Source of the DNA: Atherinomorus stipes
Lineage: Eukaryota; Chordata; Actinopteri; Atheriniformes; Atherinidae
Length of the DNA: 64,000 bases
Assembly (NCBI GenBank): GCA_023101725.1
Contig: JALJCO010009052.1
Location: forward strand, 47,501 to 111,500
Reading direction: 5' to 3'
Below the pieces are notes generated by a model. The model searched no databases and had not been told where the DNA came from. It saw only the letters and a program-made list of their open reading frames with translations. Within the stretch, counting starts at the first letter, position 1. Every line of letters begins with the position of its first letter. Positions 56,051 through 64,000 of the stretch are shown here, one piece after another. Both the position numbers and the translations under genes were made by a program.

Positions 56051-56790
56051 TACAGCAGGGGGGGGAGTATTGAACATGTCGACATTTATCTCAGAAAATA
56101 TATTTCTAGTAGAGCTATTGACATGACATTTTCACCCAATGCACACATAAGGCCCTTTCAGACCGGCACTGGAAAGCGGAAATGTTGCAGACTCTGTCCT
56201 TTATAACGCTGCATTCAGACATGCGATCCGCTCTTTTACCTCGGAGATGTAGCGGACATGTGCCGGCTGGACCCCGTGTCATAAGAATGAAAATGTTGCG
56301 GATCGTCGTTTTGGCTGAATGCACAAGAAAATGTTCCAGACAGAGTTAAAAGGAGAGGGGGGCTGTGCTGACTTTTCTGCAACATTTCCTGATGTCTGAA
56401 AGCAGCCGGGACGCGATAAGTCCACAAGGAAGCGGCATGTTTGGAAAGACGAGTCTGTTTAAAGAGCAGATGGACTTTACCGCTCATGTTCCACAATGCA
56501 GGTCTGAAAATGGCTTTACAAAGAAACGCTAACATTTCTGTCCATAAATGAAGTTATGTGTAATATAGTGAAACAGGGAATAAGTATTGAACACATGAAG
56601 AAATGAAGACAAAAAGATGTGAAAGCCAAGAAAGCAGCTGGAGTCTGTCAGTATTTAGAAAGTAATCCTGTCCCCTATCAGAGCAAAGTAATATCAGCTG
56701 CTTTAGTCCTGATTGATGCCTTTAAAAATGTTTCTCATCACCAAGGTGTCAGACAAGAAGCATTGCATGATGGGTAAAAGCCATGGGCGG
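56051..56790 (+). mobile_element. Tc1-like transposon 5' end, truncated at the transposase start
   Basis: It begins TACAGCAGGGGGGGGAGTAT (TA border) with a terminal repeat ending near 56580, then GTGAAAGCCAAGAAAGCAGC, AGAAAGTAATCCTGTCCCCT and a CATGATGGGTAAAAGC sequence at about 56766. I recall this order from the 5' region of fish Tc1-like elements, where ATGGGTAAAAGC opens the transposase. Here the element breaks off immediately afterwards at a GGGCGGAGC word, so no transposase remains. A 367-bp element is nested inside (56150-56516). Confidence 0.7.
56150..56516. mobile_element. 367-bp TA-flanked MITE nested in the Tc1-like end
   Basis: AGGCCCTTTCAGACC (56150) and GGTCTGAAAATGGCTT (ending 56516) are imperfect inverted ends with TA at each border (56148-56149 and 56517-56518). 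The related uninterrupted sequence at about 53935 (GCACACATACAAAGAAATCC) shows the empty site. No coding capacity. Confidence 0.75.
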
Positions 56791-56998
56791 AGCTAGACAT
56801 TATCATCATCAGGGGCTTAGCCCACAAAAAGATTCATCGTTAGAAGGGTGATCCAGTACACCAAATAAGTAATAACTTAATCTACCGGTGTGGTACCAAA
56901 AGTTATTCAGTATTTACCTTTATCTATCTAACGTTTAACACGTCCTGCCCATGTTCTTTAATAATCATAACGCTACATTATGTTTTCATTGGAATGTG
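56791..56998. other. Unassigned DNA between elements
   Basis: GGGGCTTAGCCC near 56813 resembles the GGCGGAGC-ended repeat at 34442 and 60193 but is too short to assign. Confidence 0.3.
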
Positions 56999-57002
56999 TT
57001 AA

Positions 57003-57621
57003 AGGGACACTGTGTAATCGGGAGCAGCTCCCTCGTACTTTTCATGCTGCATTCGCGTGAAACCGGGCAGACCGACGACATCCGCTGCATGTAAAGTTAT
57101 CACCAGCCTCTATGTGAAGATGTGGTCCATCAGTTACAGTGACATCAGTCCACATCTGATCTGTTGTCATGGCGATGTCGTATTGTTTTCCCTGACCCAT
57201 GTTTTACCGTCTTTCGCTCGGTTTCATTGATTAAATGACATCTGGTTTGTTACCAGCGGCCGTCTGCCCGACTGCACGTGAACCCAGCATCAGTGAGACG
57301 CTAGTTTCTCCCACTGCAGCGCGGTGACTTTTCAAAGGCATTACCTCGAACTGAGCTGAAAACTCCGGTGTGTCCGGTGAGTTTCTGTGTTTTCCTGCTG
57401 TCACGCTTCTCCCGAACGCAAAAACATGGCGATACGACATGGCAGCCCCCACCGAGCCGACCCGCTCGATGTGTAAATGAATGATACAAACGGCAAATTT
57501 AGAACTTAGAGGAGCACTTCAGTTTGTTGAGGGGAGTGATTACTGATTAATGAAAAAACACTTTTGAACCAAATTATCAGTTTTTGTGAATAAAACACAG
57601 GAGAACTTACACAATATCCCT
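57003..57621. mobile_element. TTAA-flanked non-autonomous element
   Basis: AGGGACACTGTGTAA (57003) and TTACACAATATCCCT (ending 57621) are inverted with two mismatches. TTAA lies at both borders (56999-57002, 57622-57625). The interior has CGATGTCGTATTG and AACATGGCGATACGACATG as a short internal inverted pair. It is the same target type as 33001-33664, but the terminal sequence is different, so it is a different family. Confidence 0.8.
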
Positions 57622-57743
57622 TTAAGAAATAACCATGAAAGTTAAAACTCAGTCTTGGTGTCACACATTTTACTCATAGAACAACACTAACACATGGCTC
57701 AGGACCAAACACGACTCACTGAGCAGAATTCACAGAACCAGTT

Positions 57744-59657
57744 CTAAACCAGGACTCATTCAGAACAGCATTTACAAAACCAGGTATAGCCAGGACTAAA
57801 CCAAGACTCATTCAGAACAGCATTTACAAAACCAGGTATCGGCTAAACCAGGACTAAACCAGGACTAAACCAGGACTAAACCAGGACTAAATCAGGACTA
57901 AACCAGGACTAAATCAGGACTAAACCAGGACTCATTCAGAACAGCATTTACAAAACCAGGTATCGGCTAAACCAGGACTAAACCAGGACTAAACCAGGAC
58001 TAAAACAGGACTAAACCAGGACTAAATCAGGACTAAACCAGGACTAAACCAGGACTAAACCAGGACTCATTCAGAACAGCATTTACAAAACCAGGTATCG
58101 GCTAAACCAGGACTAAACCAGGACTAAACCAGGACTAAAACCAGGACTAAATCAGGACTAAATCAGGACTAAACCAGGACTAAACCAGGACTAAATCAGG
58201 ACTAAATCAGGACTAAACCAGGACTAAATCAGGACTCATTCAGGACAGCATTTACAAAACCAGGTATCGGCTAAACCAGGACTAAACCAGGACTAAATCC
58301 GGACTAAACCAGGACTAAAACCAGGACTAAATCAGGACTAAACCAGGACAAAACCAGGACTAAATCAGGACTCATTCAGAACAGCAGTTACAAAATCAGG
58401 ACTAAACCAGGACTAAACCAGGACTCATTCAGAACAGCAGTTACAAAATCAGGACTAAACCAGGACTAAAACCAGGACTCATTCAGAACAGCAGTTACAA
58501 AAATCAGGACTAAACCAGGACTAAACCAGGACTCATTCAGAACAGCATTTACAAAACCAGGTATCGACTAAACCAGGACTAAACCAGGATTAAAACAGGA
58601 CTAAACCAGGACTAAATCAGGACTAAACCAGGACTAAACCAGGACTAAACCAGGACTCATTCAGAACAGCATTTACAAAACCAGGTATCGGCTAAACCAG
58701 GACTAAACCAGGACTAAACCAGGACTAAACCAGGACTAAATCAGGACTAAATCAGGACTAAACCAGGACTAAACCAGGACTAAATCAGGACTAAATCAGG
58801 ACTAAACCAGGACTAAATCAGGACTCATTCAGGACAGCATTTACAAAACCAGGTATCGGCTAAACCAGGACTAAACCAGGACTAAATCCGGACTAAACCA
58901 GGACTAAACCAGGACTAAATCAGGACTAAACCAGGACAAAAACCAGGACTAAATCAGGACTCATTCAGGACAGCATTTACAAAATCAGGACTAAACCAGG
59001 ACTAAACCAGGACTCATTCAGAACAGCAGTTACAAAATCAGGACTAAACCAGGACTAAACCAGGACTCATTCAGAACAGCATTTACAAAACCAGGTATCG
59101 ACTAAACCAGGACTAAACCAGGATTAAAACAGGACTAAACCAGGACTAAATCAGGACTAAACCAGGACTAAACCAGGACTAAACCAGGACTAAACCAGGA
59201 CTCATTCAGAACAGCATTTACAAAACCAGGTATCGGCTAAACCAGGACTAAACCAGGACTAAACCAGGACTAAATCAGGACTAAATCAGGACTAAACCAG
59301 GACTAAACCAGGACTAAATCAGGACTAAACCAGGACTAAACCAGGACTAAACCAGGACTAAATCAGGACTAAATCAGGACTAAACCAGGACTAAACCAGG
59401 ACTAAATCAGGACTAAACCAGGACTAAATCAGGACTCATTCAGGACAGCATTTACAAAACCAGGTATCAGCTAAACCAGGACTAAACCAGGACTAAACCA
59501 GGACTAAATCCAGACTAAACCAGGACTAAACCAGGACTAAACCAGGACTAAATCAGGACTCATTCAGGACAGCATTTACAAAACCAGGTATCGGCTAAAC
59601 CAGGACTAAACCAGGACTAAAGCAGGACTAAACCAGGACAAAACCAGGACTCAGTCA
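57744..59657. repeat. 11-bp minisatellite with a longer embedded module
   Basis: The basic unit is ACTAAACCAGG (11 bp) with a common AATCAGG variant. At intervals a module TCATTCAGAACAGCATTTAC then AAAACCAGGTATCGGCTAAA is inserted. Long blocks repeat: the module-plus-units arrangement at 58067 recurs at 58657 (590 bp apart), and the version with ATCGACTAAACC and GGATTAAAACAGG at 58531 recurs at 59065 (534 bp apart). No coding capacity. Confidence 0.95.
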
Positions 59658-59758
59658 GGGATATATTCATAAATTTAGACTAAACAAAAGTATAAAGAAA
59701 AACTGTTCTTAAAAATTCTACTTCACCCAAAGTAAACATGTCCTAAAATATAATCCCA

Positions 59759-59804
59759 TCTTCTTCTTCTTCTTCTTCTTCTTCTTCTTCTTCTTTTTTT
59801 TTTT
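59759..59804. repeat. (CTT)n microsatellite with T run
   Basis: Pure CTT units to about 59793, followed by about 11 T. Read on the minus strand it gives a lysine run in a spurious frame. Confidence 0.95.
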
Positions 59805-60192
59805 AACTTGGTTCTTGTTCCACCTCTGTATATTTCTCATTCTTGCTGTCATCTTTCCCTCTTTGTACAAACACCAACAAGAGCCACAAAAAATATTATT
59901 GTAAAAATTGACACACCAATATATTCCACACAATTATAAGGTTATTTATACCTTTGTTCTGGAGTTAAAAAGGTAAAAGGTCATATCTGCATATAGGCTG
60001 AAACCACAATATCAGCAGGTAAGGTGTTTTTGTTATTGTTATATGTACAACATTTAAACATGACATCATCATTTAACCTCAACTTCCAAAGAAAGTACAC
60101 AAACTAGTGATCTAAAATGCTCATGCTGGCATTTTTCTTTCCTACTATCATCTCTTTTTTGTCCTTCATTCATACATCAAGCAGAGCAAATT

Positions 60193-60915
60193 ATTATCAT
60201 CCAAAGATTTATGACATGATATCATTGTAAAATTGTCTTTAGTTGTTTTCTCTCACCTGAGCTGTTCTCTTTTTTGAAAAAGGATCTGTTGTCCAAAGTT
60301 GTCAAATCACAAAAAAATAGTATATATAGACTACTGTGTATGTTTATCAAAAGTTAGTAAAAATGAATTATAAATTTAAGGAAGTTTATTGGGCTGAGCC
60401 CATGACTGTACTTGTTTCATAAACCAATGCTAAACAGCATATTACTGTTTCAATAACTACGTTCACTCATCTTGTTGAAGCGATCACATCTGTTCTCGGT
60501 GCCTAACAACATAATTACATCTGACTGTTATAAAGTTACAGGGAAAACTAACGGACACACCATCATCATCCATGGTTTACATGTAACGCGTGACCGCTAC
60601 CGACCAGATGAACGTTAGATTAACGTCCTCTGATGCTGAATCAAAGAGCTCGTGGGAGCTGCTGCAGGCTGCACCGCAAAAGAAGGCGCGCGGCACACAA
60701 ACGCCACAGGTTTGGACCAGACCAAGTGTAGAGAGGGGGGAGCCCAGTAACGACATGCAGCACCCCCTTTTTATTACATTTTGCATATATTGTAGTTGAT
60801 CAGAAATGATCAAATCTAAAGTAATAAAAAGCAGAAAAAGAAACCTCAAAAAGATCCGGGGCTTTTGAAGAATCATTCCAGGCTTCAGCCCCCTAAGTCG
60901 CCCCCCCGCTCCGCC
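60193..60915. mobile_element. Dispersed element copy 2 (GGCGGAGCGGG end)
   Basis: Matches 34442-35178 along nearly its whole length in the same orientation, with shared GCGTGACCGC/GCGTGACCAC, GACCAGATGAACGTTAGATT and the right end CGCCCCCCCGCTCCGCC. Its right end directly abuts a Tc1-like terminal repeat. A 129-codon minus-strand frame (60577-60966) crosses this junction and is therefore not a gene. Confidence 0.75.
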
Positions 60916-60916
60916 T

Positions 60917-61058
60917 GTAGGACTTCTTTGTATGTACGTGTGCATTAGTTGGGTTGTTGCCAGCATCTGATGAAAATTTCATGTCAATATCTACTAGAGA
61001 TATATTTCTGATAAAAATGTTGACGTGTTCAGTACTCCCCCCCCCCCCCCCCGCTGTA
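60917..61058 (-). mobile_element. Tc1-like terminal repeat fragment
   Basis: Read on the minus strand from the TA at 61057-61058: TACAGCGGGG, a G run, GAGTACTGAACACGTCAACA, ATATCTCTAGTAGATATTGA, CATGAAATTTTCATCAGATG and ACATACAAAGAAGTCC. This matches 56051-56150 and 53872-53955. It stops where the 60193-60915 element begins, which suggests that element inserted into the Tc1-like sequence. Confidence 0.75.
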
Positions 61059-62485
61059 TTTGCCATTGTTCCAGGATGGCTCGATTTCTCCAGATCTATG
61101 CTGACAGCTCAGTGCGACATCTGCTTACAGATCAATGATGACGTAAGTGATTGTTGAAGGGGCTGACTTTCAGCCCTACTCCTCGCAGCTTCGTTTTAAG
61201 TGGGAAGGACCAACGGGAAGCGGTAAAAAGGAGACATGAGATTGGGCCTTAGTTAGCAGTCATGCATGTTTGCTCTTTGATAACCTCCAAAAACCCAAAA
61301 AGGGGTAAAAACACAAATACAAATGACAGAAGTGGATGTGAGACTGAAATCACAACTTTATCACCCCAAACGTCATCTGGCAACACTTTCCAGAAAGCTA
61401 AAACCAGATAAATGCGTGAGCGTGGGAGCTTCTTACGACTGCAGCAGTGGGGGCAGCTGGATCGGAGCTGCAGACCCTAATAACCATGTCAGCAAGCGTT
61501 TCATCAGGAACCTTTTAGCTTTACACTGTTTATGCAGATTAAAACTGCATCTTTGTCAGGAACATTCATGCTAATGCAAATTTGGAGACGTGGATACGAC
61601 CATCAAATCTCTGACAATAATTAACAGCAGGCGAGTCGGAACCAGAGGGAGAAATAAAAGCACATTAATAAACTTTCATTTTCTCCAGTTTATCATAATG
61701 CCTTTTACTTTTGAAAAAACTCAGTAATTCACTGAATTAAAGCGTCATAAAAGATTTAAAGCCGTCCGTGCAGCTTCTCCTGGTGTTTGTGTGGCTGACA
61801 GCAGATTCCTGCACGACTGTCTCAAACCAACGTGAAAGAAGAACAAATGTGGAGGAAGATGGAGGAAGATGGCCGGAGGTCCCGCAGGTTGTCGTCACCT
61901 GTGAAGCCGTCCGATCTGCGTCCCCTCCGGCCTCAGGACGGCTGTCTGAACCTTTTATACTCCCACACTATACGTCAATAATCATGCCTGTCCGGCTCGG
62001 TTACATCAAAACTGCAACAAAAATAGGAACACAATGAACAAACAGATTCATTTTCACTGTGATCCAGAAATCAAGAAGAAAAGCACATTTTGGTGAACAT
62101 ATTAGATTTGTGTTGTCAGTGAATGCATCCCGTCTGCAGCCATGAACATCAACTATCCTGTAAAGATGCTCCATCACCCGACTGTTCCCACCACGCGTGA
62201 TTACAGGACTCACAGATCTACATCACCGTTATGCTAACGCAGAGACGGAAAAGCTGCACCGCAGCACTAACACACATGGATTCCATAAAAAGGCAACCTG
62301 AGGCGGGTTAACACATTTCACCTTCATGGTGTGTGCAGCTCCAGCTGTCAGACACAAAGATCCAACCCCCCCTGTGTGATGGAGCGAGGATGACCTTTGA
62401 GGATGAAGGAAGATGATGAAGAGGAAGAGGGACGCAAAAGGAAACTCCAGAAATACAAAGTTAGACAGAAAGTTTCTCTGAATGT
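61059..62485. other. Unassigned non-coding DNA
   Basis: About 1.4 kb with no recognised gene or repeat. Open frames at 61323-61574 and 61768-62037 show no domain. The latter starts with a hydrophobic stretch, but I see no supporting context. Confidence 0.4.
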
Positions 62486-64000
62486 TTCTCTGAAACATGA
62501 TGAATAAACAGGAGCTCAGCTGTGGATCAGCTTTCTCTGAAACATGATAAATAATCAGGAGCTCAGCTGTGGATCAGCTTTCTCTGAAACACGATGAATA
62601 AACAGGAGCTCAGCTGTGGATCAGCTTTCTCTGAAACATGATGAATAAACAGGAGCTCAGCTGTGGATCAGCTTTCTCTGAAACATGATGAATAAACAGG
62701 GGCTCAGCTGTGGATCAGCTTTCTCTGAAACATGATGAATAAACAGGAGCTCAGCTGTGGATCAGCTTTCTCTGAAACACGATGAATAAACAGGGGCTCA
62801 GCTGTGGATCAGCTTTCTCTGAAACATGATGAATAAACAGGAGCTCAGCTGTGGATCAGCTTTCTCTGAAACACGATGAATAAACAGGAGCTCAGCTGTG
62901 GATCAGCTTTCTCTGAAACACGATGAATAAACAGGAGCTCAGCTGTGGATCAGCTTTCTCTGAAACATGATGAATAAACAGGAGCTCAGCTGTGGATCAG
63001 CTTTCTCTGAAACACGATGAATAAACAGGAGCTCAGCTGTGGATCAGCTTTCTCTGAAACATGATGAATAAACAGGAGCTCAGCTGTGGATCAGCTTTCT
63101 CTGAAACATGATGAATAAACAGGAGCTCAGCTGTGGATCAGCTTTCTCTGAAACACGCCGAATAAACAGGAGCTCAGCTGTGGATCAGCTTTCTCTGAAA
63201 CACGATGAATAAACAGGAGCTCAGCTGTGGATCAGCTTTCTCTGAAACATGATGAATAAACAGGAGCTCAGCTGTGGATCAGCTTTCTCTGAAACATGAT
63301 GAATAAACAGGAGCTCAGCTGTGGATCAGCTTTCTCTGAAACACGATGAATAAACAGGAGCTCAGCTGTGGATCAGCTTTCTCTGAAACATGATGAATAA
63401 ACAGGAGCTCAGCTGTGGATCAGCTTTCTCTGAAACACGATGAATAAACAGGGGCTCAGCTGTGGATCAGCTTTCTCTGAAACATGATGAATAAACAGGA
63501 GCTCAGCTGTGGATCAGCTTTCTCTGAAACATGATGAATAAACAGGGGCTCAGCTGTGGATCAGCTTTCTCTGAAACACGCCGAATAAACAGGGGCTCAG
63601 CTGTGGATCAGCTTTCTCTGAAACATGATGAATAAACAGGAGCTCAGCTGTGGATCAGCTTTCTCTGAAACACGATGAATAAACAGGAGCTCAGCTGTGG
63701 ATCAGCTTTCTCTGAAACACGATGAATAAACAGGAGCTCAGCTGTGGATCAGCTTTCTCTGAAACATGATGAATAAACAGGAGCTCAGCTGTGGATCAGC
63801 TTTCTCTGAAACACGATGAATAAACAGGAGCTCAGCTGTGGATCAGCTTTCTCTGAAACATGATGAATAAACAGGAGCTCAGCTGTGGATCAGCTTTCTC
63901 TGAAACACGATGAATAAACAGGAGCTCAGCTGTGGATCAGCTTTCTCTGAAACATGATGAATAAACAGGAGCTCAGCTGTGGATCAGCTTTCTCTGAAAC
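62486..64000. repeat. 47-bp minisatellite, at least 32 copies, truncated by the window end
   Basis: The unit is TTTCTCTGAAACATGATGAA, TAAACAGGAGCTCAGCTGTG, then GATCAGC (47 bp). Units are nearly identical apart from AAACATGATG versus AAACACGATG, GGAGCTC versus GGGGCTC, and a rare AAACACGCCG form at 63156 and 63579, exactly nine units apart. High uniformity suggests recent expansion or homogenisation. The array continues past 64000. Confidence 0.96.

Noticed and set aside
59718..59933. A frame with a poly-lysine run
   Set aside because: The lysines come from the CTT microsatellite read on the minus strand.
60577..60966. A 129-codon minus-strand frame
   Set aside because: It spans the junction between a dispersed element and a Tc1-like terminal repeat, so it is a chance fusion. 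Part of it is shared with the repeat copy at 34840-35046.

Overview
This window looks like repeat-dominated, gene-free DNA from a ray-finned (teleost) fish. The indications are tRNA-headed SINEs of the kind common in percomorph fish, fish-type L1 and L2/Jockey-like LINE remnants, Tc1-like terminal inverted repeats, many short non-autonomous hAT, TTAA and TA elements, and TTAGGG telomere-type repeats. I recognise no host protein-coding gene, and no tRNA or rRNA gene outside SINE heads. The long open frames present are by-products of tandem arrays whose unit is a multiple of 3 bp, or fragments of mobile elements. The species cannot be named from the sequence.

Layout, left to right. 1-6.2 kb: an 18-copy 60-bp minisatellite (1381-2468), then a large foldback structure (3080-6200). 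Its two arms are inverted copies, and each ends in an outward-lying 21-bp minisatellite. 6.2-20.5 kb: mostly unassigned DNA with two hAT elements of one family (11401-12363, 13777-14352), two copies of one TA-flanked MITE (13128-13701, 19525-20471; the second split by a SINE with a 13-bp target duplication), SINE fragments, and a CCAA-rich minisatellite (17.88-18.8 kb). 20.5-30 kb: a short telomere-type repeat (21481-21529), a decayed L1-like LINE (22.2-24.05 kb) whose 3' end seems to reappear at 26.2-26.5 kb beyond inserted DNA, and a 2.54-kb element with about 455-bp inverted ends (27200-29740). 30-36.4 kb: assorted MITEs and a TTAA-flanked element. 36.4-42.3 kb: an 18-bp minisatellite invaded by a 5'-truncated, inactive LINE (36.44-38.52 kb) and by a 213-bp palindromic hAT MITE. 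43-44.8 kb: two inverted-repeat elements. 45.06-50.35 kb: a 5.3-kb, roughly 139-copy 38-bp minisatellite that appears to be an internal segment of a tRNA-type SINE amplified in place. The SINE head remains at 50346-50477 on the minus strand. 51.5-61 kb: nested DNA transposons (including one carrying a 31-bp minisatellite), Tc1-like terminal pieces, a second TTAA element and an 11-bp minisatellite (57.74-59.66 kb). 62.49-64 kb: a 47-bp minisatellite running off the window end.

Tandem arrays of unit 11 bp or longer make up roughly 16.6 kb, about a quarter of the window, and most of the rest that can be classified is mobile-element debris. The most informative observations are the SINE-derived 38-bp array, the foldback element with matched arm minisatellites, and several nested insertions whose target duplications or paralogous empty sites give a relative order of events. 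Family assignments rest on terminal motifs, target duplications and remembered family features; no database search was possible.
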